This document shows positions 24,050 to 36,998 of a stretch of 64,000 bases of DNA, piece by piece. A program made the translations under genes and the position numbers. The first letter of the stretch is position 1, and every line of letters starts with the position of its first letter. Origin of the DNA: Moringa oleifera. Taxonomy: Eukaryota > Streptophyta > Magnoliopsida > Brassicales > Moringaceae. A model generated the notes under the pieces. It was not told the origin of the DNA, ran no database searches, and was given only the letters and a program-made list of their open reading frames with translations. The stretch spans positions 10,516,001 to 10,580,000 of the forward strand of contig JAJFZO010000094.1 in assembly GCA_021397835.1 (NCBI GenBank), in the 5' to 3' direction.

Positions 24050-25039
24050 TGGCAACTTGGTTTCCAGACAGAAGTGTACCTCATGAGATTCCTCATTTTA
24101 ACTGGAGTTTATCAGGGTCAGATCATTTTCTTCTGTTCCTGTCATCCTGACAATTTTTTGTTTGCAGCAAAGATGTCGGTGTGGATTCATACTTGGGCTT
24201 TTGTAGAAGGGTGTAAATGAAGATAAAAGTTTCATCCAACTACAGCATGCACCTGCATCTCCCTTTGAAGGATAGGTGGATCGGTCTGTCTTCTAGTGTT
24301 TCGTTCTTTTGTAATAATATGGTTGATCTGTCTTCTAGTGTTTTGTTCTTATGTAATAATATGGTTGATCTGCCAGAAGTCCGGTTGAATATCTGACAAT
24401 TGCTTGATGTCAATCTGAATTCCATGCTCCATCTTAATGACCTCCCAAATTACCGGATACTCCTTGATGTTATATAAATCTTGGTTGCACATCTATCTAG
24501 CCACTCCCTTTTGCTGGCTACCCAGAGTTACAGGCACAGAATCTTTGATTATGGATGCTACTTTGGTGTGCATCCTTTCTCTTATCAATGGACATCTTCT
24601 GTAGTCTTATAATGCAGGAATATTAGAATGTCTTAATCCGCTTTATCTGGGGAGAATGAAGTCCATGCAGGCTCATACCGTAAAGAGAAGCGGAATACCA
24701 CAGGTACTTCACAGCAATGAAAGGGAAATTTCAGCAAAACATTCATCAGAAAAAGCCTGAACACACACAATTTCATGCTCCCTTGGTTCCCTAGCTATCA
24801 AGAAAGAGAACTCTCAGAACATAATGGCGCCTGTTACTACTGTACCTTTCAATATTATATCCCACTAAGTACCCTTAAGATAGGAAGCAAGCTTGCTGAT
24901 TCTTTTATTCAAGACATTCGTTAACAGAGAAACTAAAGATGAAAATACAGAAAGATTTGCCAAAATGAGCAGCAAGGATGTCGGACAATAAGATTTCCCA
25001 GTGCAGAATCCAACAACCATTTCTTTCAAGTTCTGTTCA
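24050..25039. other. Convergent 3' flanks of AP5Z1 and the class IV aminotransferase, with a 46-bp tandem repeat
   Basis: The unit GATC..TGTCTTCTAGTGTTT.GTTCTT.TGTAATAATATGGTT is repeated head to tail at 24279-24324 and from 24325 to about 24368. It is within reach of the AP5Z1 3' UTR. The remainder is unremarkable; no gene is seen. Confidence 0.6.
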
Positions 25040-27491
25040 TTACATGTAGGCAACAGGAAACCTTTGTGTATCAGGGCCTGCAACCATATCATCCCAGAGC
25101 ATATCAGAAAGAGCCATGGTCAATTCTCCCACTTTTCCTGTTACAAAGAAAATATATATACAGTACCCTGGTTAGAGTTCAGAAGTTTGCTTTCAACATA
25201 AATATATATTTAATTACGGATGAAATAAAAGCTAATAATATTTCCATTTTCACTATATGAACTATCCTAAGAAATTCCACCTGCTGCATAACCCCCAACC
25301 TAAATCATAAAGAATTTGGATATAAATTCACACCTGTATAGATTAAGAACCTGGATAAAATTTCAGAGTCTAGAGATTACCATCTCCAATGGGTTGTTCA
25401 TCCCACATGATGATGGGCAACAATGGAAGTGTGCTTCCTACGAACATCATCTCAGCTGCACCTTTGGCTTCCTCAATGGCAAGATTAGCAGTTCTGACAC
25501 TTTTCAGAAGCCCCTGTTTCAACAACTTCGGTGCTAGTTCAAGAAGCCTTCTTGCAGTGCAGCCGTAGAGGATCTTATCAAACGAAGGCAAGACAAGCTC
25601 CTTATCTCGAGTTATAAACGCCACATTCACATTTGGACCTTCTGCGATATAACCTTCATCATCAACCCAAATAGAAGCAAATGCCCCCTTTTCCTCTGCT
25701 TCCATTTTTGCCAGAACATTTGGGAGGTAGTTCACGTTTTTCATTGTGGCAAACAAAGGTGGCTTCATGGGGGTAGTTGATGTTATTACTTTAACCCCTT
25801 CTTTGTGCTGAGAGAAGTCTTCGTCAATGACTACAGCATAGAAAGCAGATGCAGAGCATCCTGCAGGTGACAGCAAGAAATCCCCAGGACCAGCACTCAG
25901 CCAGTACCTTAGAGTCCCTTTCTTGCATCTTGATGCTGCTGTGAGCTGTACAAGAATGCTTCGAAGAGTTGATCGAGGAAAGGGCAAGGAGATTTTTGCT
26001 TTTGCAGCTGAGCTAAGGAAGCGGTCTAGATGAACATCCAGCTCATAGAGATATCTAGAGCAACAAAACAATTTGAACCACTAGTAAGTCCAATTTTACT
26101 TCAAAGTGTTTGGAAGAAAAGGAATATAAGAGAACACCCAAGAATTGCATCAGATCTCAGGATTGCTCCTTAATTTAAGCAAGATATGTCAAGTGCACAT
26201 GCTAAGAACCAATTTTATGCCTACCCATCTAAAATAATAGCTGTGTCGAACACGCCATGCCCTCGATGAACCATGTGGTCATCTATGGGAATTACCATCA
26301 TAGCAGGATCAAGAATGATTCCACTAAATACGCTGGAATACATAGCTCGATATTGTTGCTTTTTCGTTGTACTCCACTTCTGATGCAGCCTTTCAAGCAA
26401 CTAATTAATACAAGAGGAGGATCATAAATGAAAGTTAGTCTTATCATTAGAACAAGATGAAGTAGTAGGACAGATGCGGATTAACTTAGACCTGTGAATA
26501 AGATAGAAATCTCTTCAGGGAAACAGTTAAAACTTTTGCAAAGTAAACAAACTTGATGCCATAATTGGGATTTTACCAATCAAAAGATACAATGACAAAT
26601 GAAATCCTCAGGGAGATCAGATTCATTGGCAAATTTTCTGATACTGATCCTGCCTAATAGGACCATTTTCCTGTCATCAAACACATAATTTAGTAATTTT
26701 AAAGAGTTCAGTTTACTCAAATGCATCTGCCGCCTTTAAGAAATTTATAATCTCGATATTTCTTCTGACGACTCCAATGACTTGTTCCTCGTTCAACCCA
26801 ATTCCTCTGAAGCATACTTACTACTCAGTTTCCAATAAGAAAGATGATCCTCTGGTATTTTTCAGACATGAAGTCCAACAAAATACAAACCAGCTTGGGA
26901 GATTTCAGAGCCAGAAACAGCATTTTACCAAATTTCTTGTAACCATCTATGAACTTGAGTTTAAACGAAGGTAATACTCAAGACAGCCAATGATGATAAT
27001 CTTCACTATGTATATAAATAATCAATCAGCCTCAAGAATTTGTTTGCTTGCAGGCTTTATGCATTCATATGGACTAAATAGTTACTTGTTCATCATAACA
27101 CAAGGCTATCCATATATCAAGAAACAGCCTGCTAGAATCACTTGTGAAGAAGAATACAAGTTATTGCCAATCACTGAATACTAAACTTTTCATGTCAAAA
27201 CAGAACCTAGATCCTACAGTGATCAAAAGAAGCCAGGATTAATTATATGATGGCAATAGCAAGGCTTTGAGTAATCACCTCCCATGATGATGTAAACACA
27301 TGAACCTTGAAATCATTGCTGCTTTCAACCTCCAACACAGCAGTATCATCTTTCACACCTACATGAAAAGAACATGTGAGAAAAAATAAGAAAGAAATCA
27401 TCGAATACATGATTCACAGCAAGAAAAAAGCCCAAGGTTAAACCCAGAGAGTACCTGATTTCTTATCACAAGAGGAGTTGCAGGTTGCCAT
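25040..27491 (-). CDS. Class IV PLP aminotransferase, D-amino-acid transaminase / aminodeoxychorismate lyase type
   Basis: Five exons: 27491-27455, 27358-27279, 26400-26225, 26054-25381, 25137-25040; 354 aa, all junctions in frame. Family marks: DDHMVHRGHGVFDTA (about residues 78-92), YLYELDVHLDR (99-109), LRYWLSAGPGDFLLSP (147-162), MKNVNYLPN with the PLP-binding Lys at K203, EGPNVNV with E236, and the C-terminal VGELTMALSDMLWDDM. It resembles Arabidopsis At5g57850, reported both as plastid aminodeoxychorismate lyase (folate/p-aminobenzoate step) and as D-amino-acid transaminase DAT1. Which reaction this copy catalyses cannot be read from sequence. Odd point: the N-terminus MATCNSSCDKKSG is followed quickly by conserved sequence, with no evident transit peptide, so a cytosolic location is possible. 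An unseen upstream exon cannot be excluded. Confidence 0.9.
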
Positions 27492-28893
27492 GTTCTTGAA
27501 AATAGAAACTCAAACCGGCCCTTTTGCTGTAGAGTGACGAAGACTCTTCTAGTTCACAGGAGCAATAGATATCAATGGGGACAGTAAATAATCATAACAT
27601 TGGGGCACCAAAGGGGATTCCATTTTTCCTGTGTTAACTCCTAGCTGTTTGTCTTGTAATGTTTAAGGAGTAGTTGTGTTGCCGACAACAGTTCAACACA
27701 GAAGACAACGTTTAAGAAAACCAGACGGTTTCTTCTGTCTGGCTCGTGCTATGTCACCATATGGGTCACTGGTGCTGAGGCCAATATGATGTGGAAGACC
27801 CTAAACAACCATTTTGATTATAAGTGGGTTTGTTGGTCTGTATTTTAGCAAAAGAAAGAAAGGAGAAGTGGGCTTATTGGCCTTATTCCTTTAACCATTT
27901 ACAAAGCTATGAATTACCACTTTCAGCTCAGTATGCTTTAAATACCCATCAGTGCTCATCTTCAATTCTCAGCCTTAGAGCCTCCATGACTACCCCTTCT
28001 ATATTGATCTGTGGACAGCTACAACTCAAGATAAAATAAATGGTCTGTCATCAGAATCCACACTGGTGCGACGTTATTATGCAGAGCAAAGACTACAAAC
28101 AAGACAACTCTATTCGGCTAACCCTTCATTTCGTTACGACAATGTTAACAAGAGAGAAGGTAAACAAACCCTTCAACCCTTTTGTCATTTCTTTATGACA
28201 ATACTAATAATAGAGAAGGTGAACAAACCCTTCAACAGCCTGCCAAAGAGAAGAGTTCTAACTTGGCTTTGGTTAATCTGTCTGTGTTGCTTCTCATACT
28301 ATCCTGTTCACATCCGACGGCAAGAATCTAAGAACAGATTAGCAAGAAAATTATATCTTTTAAATTCACTTGACAGGCTTCGGCCAAATTGGAGAAATCG
28401 AGAATCATATCCTAACAGATGATTACCCAATTACCCAAAAGTTTCAGAAGCTGGACACAACTGCAATCTTGCATCTGATGGTCTAATGGAAGAAATTATG
28501 GATAAGCAAAAGCAAGCAGAAACCGCCCAGTAATGGAACTGACGAGACCACCAACATAGCATAAAACTACAAAATTTCATATTGTGCCTTTAAAAGCAGG
28601 TGTTTATTCTGTGTTACTTCAGTTGCATAATAAATTAGTAAGAATTGGTGGATGATATTAACATTAGAGCTGAGGTTCCAATACCGAGCAAGACTCGGTT
28701 TTTTGATCTATATAGCTTATGAACTAACATTACCCCATAGAGGATAATCACTTCAACTGTCTCTAGTGACAGTCTACTCTGTATAATTATATACAACTTG
28801 ACCTGTATAAGAATAGCATGATTTTCCATGACACCTGTATCATGTCTGGGCATCCAACTTAGCGAGTATTAGCTGCATTACCAAGTTGAACTG
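27492..28893. other. Spacer between the two aminotransferase genes, with a 59-bp-period tandem repeat
   Basis: It holds the promoter of the class IV aminotransferase and the 3' flank of TAT. A direct repeat at 28126-28177 and 28185-28236 shares TCATTTC.TTA.GACAAT and AGAGAAGGT.AACAAACCC. On the minus strand AATAAA at about 28602-28607 could serve TAT polyadenylation. No further gene is visible. Confidence 0.5.
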
Positions 28894-31429
28894 TTAATAT
28901 CTCTGTAATTTCTTGGCATGTCTTTGATGGAAACACTTAATCCTCCTGAAAGCTTCTTCCAGAGAAGATGGATCAGCAGCAAAGATTATACGAAGCCAAT
29001 TTTTAAGTCCCAAAGCAATCCCTGCAAAAGTTGCACACTTCCCATTTGTGAGAAAATACTGAACCGGTTTCAAGCCAGAAGATAAGCTCGCAAGGATCCA
29101 ATTTTGTGTATGAATTCTCCATCCTTACCTGGAACAATTATCACCGATTCCTCTTTGGCCAGCTTGAAACAGAAGTCAATATCATCAGTTATATCTTCCA
29201 GTAGGGAAAGATTTAGTCTCACCTGCAATGCAATAAAGAATAAACATAAATAAGCAGGTCGAAAGCAGCAAGCCAGTTTATATTTAAAAACCAGGAACAA
29301 TAGATTCTGCTACTTCCTCACCATCATAGCCATTGATCCCTCGGGTTTGTAGGGACAATCAAAAGAAGGGATCTCCTTTATCCTATCATAACAAATATTA
29401 CAGCTCTGCTTCAGTGTACTAATTGTTTTCTTGAAGAAAAGCTCATCTGTTTGTTCCAAGATAGTGGGAACTGCTGCCTAAAGCACCGAAAACATTGTGA
29501 CAAGCAGAGGCAAAAAATCAATAGATAGGTTCTTAGCAAAAAATAAACTTAGTAGCAAATGTACACATTCAGCTTCAAAATGACATTTCAAATCAATTGT
29601 ACGCAGACCTGAATGAAGGTTGCAGGGCCTCCCAGAATATCGAAATACTTCTTAATACGCTCAACAATCTGAGTAGAGGAAAATTAGTTGGATTAGCATC
29701 AACCAGGGTGAAATTAATTAATTGGATTATCAAAACAAAACGGGGAAGAATGACCACATTGACCATAACCAAAAATCACGAAAAGCAGAATAAGAAATCA
29801 TAAGTCATGGCTATTACGGGCAGCAGTCTCTAAAATGAGTAAAATGAACAATAATTTGCTCACAATATTGGAATATATGTCATATGCATAACAATGATTA
29901 TAGAACTTGGGAGAGAGAGACAGACCTTGGGTTTTCGAAACATTCCACTGGGATCACTTGTCACGAACCAACCAAGTCGCCAACCAGGCACTATCCATCT
30001 CTTCGCTAGAGATCCAAGAGTAAGAACAGGAACAATTGAACCAAAAACACCCATCGGCACAAAAGGAGTACTCCCAAATACAAGATGGCCGTAAACTTCA
30101 TCAGCAATCACGGGAATTCTTAGCTTGTTTGCAGTTTCTGCAATCTAAACACAAAGCAAGCCTATCAACTCTTAATCTTAGATGGTGCAAGATGTTAAAA
30201 AGTAATAATATTTAGGTAACCAACCTCCTTCAAGTGTTGGTAGCTGTAGACATTTCCACAAGGATTACCAGGGTTTATAACTACCAGTGCAACTGTGTTC
30301 TGGTCTGCAAGAGCTTCAACTGCATCGAGGTCAACCTCCCAGCCTTTCTCAGGGAGAAGATCAACATACCGAACTTCAACATGTCTAAAAGCAGCACAAA
30401 GTTCGTAGATGGGAAATCCTGGCCTTGGAAGCAAGATGTTTGCTCCAGGTCTAGCAAGCATTGCTACTGCAACATCGATGGCTTGTGTGCATCCTGATGT
30501 GATAAAAACATCATTGGATGATAGCTTATAAGGAAGATCACGGGACAGATAATCCGCAATTGCCCTGAAGAAGGATTGCAACTTTAATAAGATACAATTA
30601 AATTTGAAACTCAAAACCTATATACAGCCAACAAATAGAATCATCCCACGTTTCTATCCTTGCAAGCTTGAAACTACGATTTAAGTTTTCCTATTCTGTT
30701 ACTTCATATCAAATTGGTGCAATCAATAAAGCAGAGGATGAAAACCACAAGTATAACTACGAGATGACTTCTTAGTAATGCCAGTAAGCCTTTGAGGATG
30801 GACACTCATAAGGCCAAAGGAAGCCCATTGCTCTCAATTATCAGGCTGAAGTATAAAAGAAGATAAACCACTCCACAAGAATGAAGCAATTATGAACTGG
30901 AAATAGATCAAAACAATATGAAAATGGAGAACACAAAGCAGTATTTCAAGAAGAAAGATTAATTAACAGAAAATTCACTAACTTATAAACACAACAAACA
31001 GAAATTATTAACAGAAAAGTCACTAAATTAATGACAGTAGATCAAAACAATATGAATATGGAGAACCCAAAGCAGTATTTCAAGAACAAAGATTAATTAA
31101 TAGAAAATTCACTAAATTAGCGACAGAACAAACAGAAGTTATAACATTAATAAATAATCATGAAATATATAAATTTACCTTCTTGTTTGCGGAAGACCAA
31201 CAGTTGGGGCATACCCATTGAACTTGTCCGATTGAAGAGCATCAGTAACGGCTTGTGCAGCAGCCTTTGGAGAGGAAAAGCAAGAATAAGCAGAAGGGTC
31301 ACCCATGCCCAGAGAAATCACCTTCTTCTCCTGATTTTCATCAACATTTTGCATCAACAAACTTAGAATCCCTTTGATGGTGATAGTTGAAATGCCCTCC
31401 ATTTCATGGTTCACTCTTCCATTCTCCAT
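28894..31429 (-). CDS. TAT: Tyrosine aminotransferase (fold type I), TAT7-like
   Basis: Seven exons: 31429-31179, 30564-30225, 30144-29926, 29668-29609, 29477-29322, 29222-29129, 29021-28894; 415 aa, all in frame. Active-site marks: [16 protein letters not shown] with N184, ADEVYGH with D212 and Y215, the PLP-Schiff-base lysine K245 in GSLAKRW, and R384 in LKNWLRI for the substrate carboxylate. It aligns along its length with Arabidopsis At5g53970 (TAT7, 414 aa), which transaminates tyrosine to 4-hydroxyphenylpyruvate in the cytosol and feeds tocopherol and plastoquinone synthesis and tyrosine breakdown. The start at 31429 (MENG...) matches the family; an in-frame ATG two codons upstream is also possible. 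SLAKRW replaces the more usual SLSKRW. No transit peptide is seen. Confidence 0.94.
30904..31143 (-). repeat. Tandem duplication in TAT intron 1, 134-bp period
   Basis: Copy 1 starts at 30904 and copy 2 at 31038. They share TAGATCAAAACAATATGAA, TATGGAGAAC.CAAAGCAG and AAAGATTAATTAA, with roughly 90% identity by eye. An inner partial repeat of AACAGAAAA.TCACTAA.TTA also occurs. It lies 35 bp from the exon 1 donor. Confidence 0.8.
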
Positions 31430-32990
31430 TTGCATTCTGCCGCACCTGCTTGTGTCTCTTGAGTACAAAGTCTTTTAACTCTGTGGCGCCCAATGCAACA
31501 AGTAAACAAACAACAGTCAGACAAGAAAACAGGTGGGAAAGAAGAAGCGCCTGCCCAGCACCACAAATGTAAGTTACTCTGCCCTTTGCATGGAAACAAA
31601 ATTGGGCAATCACTTCAACAGTACTTCAGCACCAAACTCCAAATGTCATAAGATAATAAGTTGGCGCAACAGATTTACTTCTAAAGTGGTGAGATATACT
31701 GAGAGCAAGCCAGAAAGAATTTAAGTGGGTTTGCTTTATGTAGTGTAGGAGTTGCTAAGGGCATGGCATACAAGGGCCCAACTATGTGTATCTGTATCAA
31801 ACTTCACAATGTGATTGCATCTATACAACAGAGGAAGACATTGCATACCCGCTTTGAATCTGACCAATGCGCAACTGACAGACAACATTATTATACAATT
31901 CAATATTTTGTCTTTCTCACAATCAGGCAGGAAGGATAAATTAGTCAGCAGCATCAAAACGCTAAGACTGTTACTCCTATAAACAAAGATCATTGCCACT
32001 AAATCAAGATACCATTTCAAAGGTACTCATGAAATACAAATGGTATGATAAATAAAAGAATCATGAATATGAACTCCATTTCCAAATTGATAAGACGAAT
32101 CAAACAAGAAATAGACCACCAAAACCTTTACAATCACCGAAAGAGAAAAAAATAATATTCACTTTATCTGTCAAATTTTCTAGCTGGGTAGAATCCAAAA
32201 TGACTCGAGATGTCACATAGGAGACATGTCTATTCACCAATTTCTTTCACCCACACATGCAATCAGCCAGGACGGTTTCCTATTTTCCTAAACAACTGCT
32301 ACTTGTCTTGTGGCCAGCAGCTTCACCATCACTGTTGCAGAAACAAACAATGCCCCGTTTAAGCTTAAACGGGAATTCACTGCCACCACAAGCCCACAAG
32401 GCTTACGTGTCTGCCTCTCTGCACTCAACTATATGATTGCCCACTTGCTTCGCCGAAACAGCTCCGTCTGGGCTAGGCCTTGACTTTGCCCGACCTTCTT
32501 CCATACCCAATAATAATAATAAATAAACTTTTGATTTCATTATGAGTCAATCATTTCAAGTTTTAGATTTTAAAATATGTTTAAATAAATTAAAATATTG
32601 AAAATTTAAATTTAAATTTAAATTTTAAAATTTTTTATAATAAATTCTGATTAAGTTTTTTTAATATGTAAACAAATATTTAATATATAATACAAATATA
32701 ATTTTTAATATTAAAAATATTTTTTAAAAAATTATATTGTCAAAAATTAAAAAACAAAAAAATAACTCATCATGCAAAAATTTTTTAAATTGAAAAATAA
32801 AATTCAAATTTAAATTTATTTAAATAAACAGTTTTAACAATAAAAATATCAATTTTTATAATTTTTTAGTCAATTTTAAATTTCAAATTTTAAAAATTAA
32901 GTTTTTCATATATTTATAAAAAAAAAAAAAAAGAAGAAGAAGGCAGAAAAAAAAAAAGGAGAACTAAGATTTAGGATAAACTATTTCCAT
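31430..32990. other. TAT promoter region and AT-rich spacer
   Basis: 31430-32510 has balanced composition and should hold the TAT 5' UTR and promoter (minus strand). No gene is supported. 32520-32940 is AT-rich with TTTAAATTTAAATTTAAATT-type simple sequence and A/AAG runs. Confidence 0.4.
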
Positions 32991-34260
32991 ACTACAATGG
33001 GTTGTCGTTGTTTTCCCAATGTGATTGAAACTTCAACCATATCCCATGAGTTTTGAAGAAACGGGAGTTCATGTTCCGTAAGGGACAGGCTCAAATCGCT
33101 TTCTTTCACTTCTGTGAAAATAACCAAGGCGTCGTGTTATCTAAGCTTCTTATGCTTCTATGTCCGTCTTGCTGACCCTTTCAAACAGAATCAGACGAGT
33201 ACGAGGCCAGAAATGGTGGCAAGCCAGAGGATAAAAATGAACCATCTCTTTGACGGAAAGCCATATGGGTACGTACGAAGCAAGTGTGATGCAGCTTTTA
33301 GCCTTTTATGCAACTTTCTGGTTTGTCAGAAAGAGAAAAGAAAGGAAAACCAGAGAGAAAAGCAAGGACGCTTCAGTGAAAACGATGATCAAGACAAGCG
33401 GAATAACCCATAGACATCGACCCTAGAGGGTTTGATTACGAGAGAGGTTGATGGAGAAAAGACGTGTCGTGATGATTGGACTGAAGAGCAGGAGAGAGGA
33501 GTTGTCAAAAGCGTGGCTGTAAGGTACATCCATCGCCGTCGTTTTACAGCACAGAAATTCCTAAAGATTATTACTCATCGCGATCATCGTCGCTGGTTTG
33601 ATTCGATTCTGTTTAATGCTTTAACGCTATCTCTGCTCCCCGTATACGTTAATGGCATGCGAATGATGCCATTGCTAAATCTAAGACGCTTACCTTGTCA
33701 ACTTTGATCAGAAGACGGTGACCATTCATAGAGTCCTCCCAACGTATCCGTACAGTGAGGAGTGTTCGAGAGTTCTAGTTCCACCATTGATGGGACAGGC
33801 ACCATATAGTTGCACTCCACATGCTTGACAAAATGCCAGAACCAGACCCATGAAATCAATTAAATGCTGATTTCAGTTTTATCTCTTTCCTTTTCACTTC
33901 CCTTTCGTAAGTTACGTGATAAAGGAAACCCAAGTGAAATGAAACCAAACCCAGATAAAAGAAAGGTCAGAATTTACCAGAAATTCCGGAGAACAGAGCT
34001 GCAGAAGAACTCTTGGGTTCCCTGCTTTGGCTTCTCCCCTTAAATGCAAGCAATGAAAAGAAATTAATCTCTCGCAGAGATAATGCCGGCCAGCTATCGA
34101 CAATGCCGAAGCGCCCCACAGCTTGGGATGCTCGTTATCTGTACGGAGTATTTTAGTCAAGTCTGGATAAATGGATAAGCTCGACGTATCTCGTGTTGCC
34201 GCATGAGAGAGGCGTCAAGAACAGGAGGACAACTTTCAGACGTATGGGTAATGAAACGAA
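32990..34260. other. Balanced-composition island, no gene recognised
   Basis: About 1.3 kb of sequence with clearly higher GC than the AT-rich blocks on both sides. Several ORFs of 80-100 codons exist on both strands, but none has a recognisable domain or supporting splice structure. It may be a decayed gene, a transposon remnant or a non-coding transcript. Confidence 0.3.
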
Positions 34261-34364
34261 CAATTAATTAAAAAATATGAGGTGCTGAAAGTTTTTTAAA
34301 TTATTTTTCAATACCCAATTAAAAATTAACTCAATGGAAAATTATTATCTAACCTTAATTTTTT

Positions 34365-36210
34365 AGGATAAAAATTTCATAAAATTTTAAATATATATCT
34401 CATATTCTTAATTAAATTTTTATATTTAAAAAATAAATTAGTTAAATTTTAATTTAATAAATTGATTTAAATTAAAATTTATTAAATATTTAAAATTTGA
34501 TGTATTCAAATTGGGGATAATATTGACTTAAATTTTTTGGGTATTAAAAATATATTTTTAAAATTTTATAATATTAAAAAATTAAAAAATAACATAATTA
34601 TTCAAAAATTATAAAATTTTTTGTGATTATAGCTTGAATATTTGTTTACATTTGTAAAACAATATTAAATTAAAATTCATTGTATAATATCTTTATTTTG
34701 AATACTCTTAATTTTTAAATTTTTGATAAAATTTAATTTAAATTAAATTAATAAATTAATATTTTATTTATTACTTTTTAAATATAAAAATTTAATTAAT
34801 AATACGAGATAAATATCAAAGTTTTATAGATGATTGATAACATAAGAGATAAATATTAAAATTTTATAAGATATTTATCATAATTTTTATAACATTTGTA
34901 AAATAAAATGAGTAAAATTAACTGAAACAATTAGTACAATAATCATTTCTTTTTTTTGTTAATATCAGTTGCATTGAATTTTTTTAAAAACATGTATTTA
35001 ATAAAAAAAATTTATCCAATAAAAATACAATAAACTATATCGTTATCTCAAATATTGATTCATACGTGGCGTGGCAATCTACTAAACTTTGTGCCTATTG
35101 AAAACAGGCATTATCCAATGCTGGAACAGGATGATAAGTTTGATTTTGTGGCTAAGGCCTCCCAAGCTTAATTAATAATTAAATAAAAAGGTCAATCATT
35201 TTAAGTTAACTTTTTTTAAAAAAGTAAAATAAAAAATTTATAAAATCATCATTATCATGTTATCAATTAAATTTTTATATTTTAAAAAATAATAAATTAA
35301 TTTTTAATTTAAAAATTAATATAAATTAATTAAAAAATTAAAAAATTATTGTATTCAAATTAAAGATTTTATATAACGAATTTTGAATTAAAATTTTTTA
35401 AATATTTAAATAAATATTTAAGTTACTGTAAAAAAATTCATATTTTTTGAATAATTTTTAAAATATTTTTTTCTAATTTATAATATCAAAATTTTTAAAA
35501 ATAACATAATTACTCAAAAATTTATAAAATTTTTTATAACGGTGGCTTGAATATTTCTTTACATTTGTGAAAAATTTTCAAGTCGAATATCATTGCATAA
35601 GATTTTTAATTTCAATATTCTTAATATTTAAATTTTTTTATAAGATTCAATTTAGACCAATTGATAGATTAATGTTCAATTTGTTATTTTTTAAATATAT
35701 ATATATATATGATTGGTAACATGGGATAAATATTAAATTTTTATGAAATCTTTATCATCAAAAATAAATATCATTTCCTATAAAATATTTTTCTCTAAAT
35801 TTTTATATTAAATTTCAAACCATCTAAAAAAAATGTGATATTATTAAAAATTTTAAAAATTAAAGTATTTAAATTAAGAATATTATATTACGAATTTTGA
35901 TTTAAAATTTTTTACATACGGAAAAATATATTAAAGTTATTATCATAAAATTTTTGAAAGTTTAAAATAGTAAAAAATATATTTATTATCAAGTATTTTA
36001 AAAATTTATAATAAATAATTTATAGTTAAAAATTATTCAAAATAAAAAAATTAACTTTGAATAGAATGTTAAATTTATTTATCTAAACTTTTAAATATTT
36101 TAACATCAAAATTATATTTAATTTTGTTATAATAATTTAAATTAATTATTAAAAAATTACTTAAATAAATTTTAAATTTCATACACATTAAATATATGTA
36201 ATTTTCAATG
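34365..36210. repeat. Two to three AT-rich palindromic foldback elements
   Basis: A copy at about 34365-34880 and one at about 35225-35765 read as long inverted repeats over most of their length. In the second, the left arm TTTAAATAAATATTTAAGTT (about 35397-35420) pairs with the right arm TGGCTTGAATATTTCTTTAC (about 35543-35562). Left ends share CATAAAATTTTAA with ATTAAATTTTTATATTT; right ends share GATAAATATTAAA.TTTTAT. A further half copy covers about 35780-36210. No coding capacity. A short less AT-rich gap at 35040-35170 separates the copies. Confidence 0.6.
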
Positions 36211-36967
36211 ATATTTATTTAAAATAAAATAAAACTAATTGACTTGGAGGCATATAATTTTTAATTTGTCTTCTTGAAACAGTCAGGAAATAAGGAAAAA
36301 GCATTTTTGCTCCACTCGGGCTTCCAAGCCCAAATCCATACTTGTGTGGTGATATTTCAATCAAAGCCCATGCCCAAAAATGTTCATATTATAAAAATAG
36401 TAAAAAGATGTTAAGCTGAAATTAAAGTTATGAAGTTCATAAATGTAAGGAAGCAACACATTTGGACATAACTTGTATCAGTAAGACATGTAACTGTGTT
36501 AATGCCACTGCATTCAAGTTAATTACACCATATTTTTTCACATTGTTATTAATTTGACGGACCTTTTAAATCCATGACTATAGTAACATAAATTAATATT
36601 TATTATTTCTAAAATATTATAAGTTACCTACAAAGGAAAAATAAAAGAAGAAAAAAAGTGTGAATTTGGAAGGTTATGTTTTTTTTTTTAATTAAAAAGG
36701 CAGAATGTCTGTACAAAGGCATGCGTCCAAAGGATTTCAGAGATTATTACGAAAGGCCATTTCATGATGGGTTCCTATGAAACATGCATCATTCAAAGAT
36801 TAAATCACCTCATGGAGTTCACAGTCCCATCAAGGGATCGATCATAGGGTGATCGACCAAATCATTTCAATAAATTGGACTTGCTAGCTTTGACCAATTT
36901 TGGTACTCATCACTGATTTGATTATCACTCCACGGTGAAAGATACCGTGGGGTTGACCTTACCAACG

Positions 36968-36988
<21 letters not shown>
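36968..36988 (+). repeat. C21 homopolymer followed by A11
   Basis: Twenty-one C followed directly by a run of A. Long G/C homopolymers are rare in plant DNA and prone to length error in sequencing. Confidence 0.85.

Positions 36989-36998
<10 letters not shown>

Noticed and set aside
33114..33707. Two ORFs of 91-99 codons in the island upstream of CUC2
   Set aside because: No domain, no codon pattern and no splice context; equal-length ORFs exist on the other strand.
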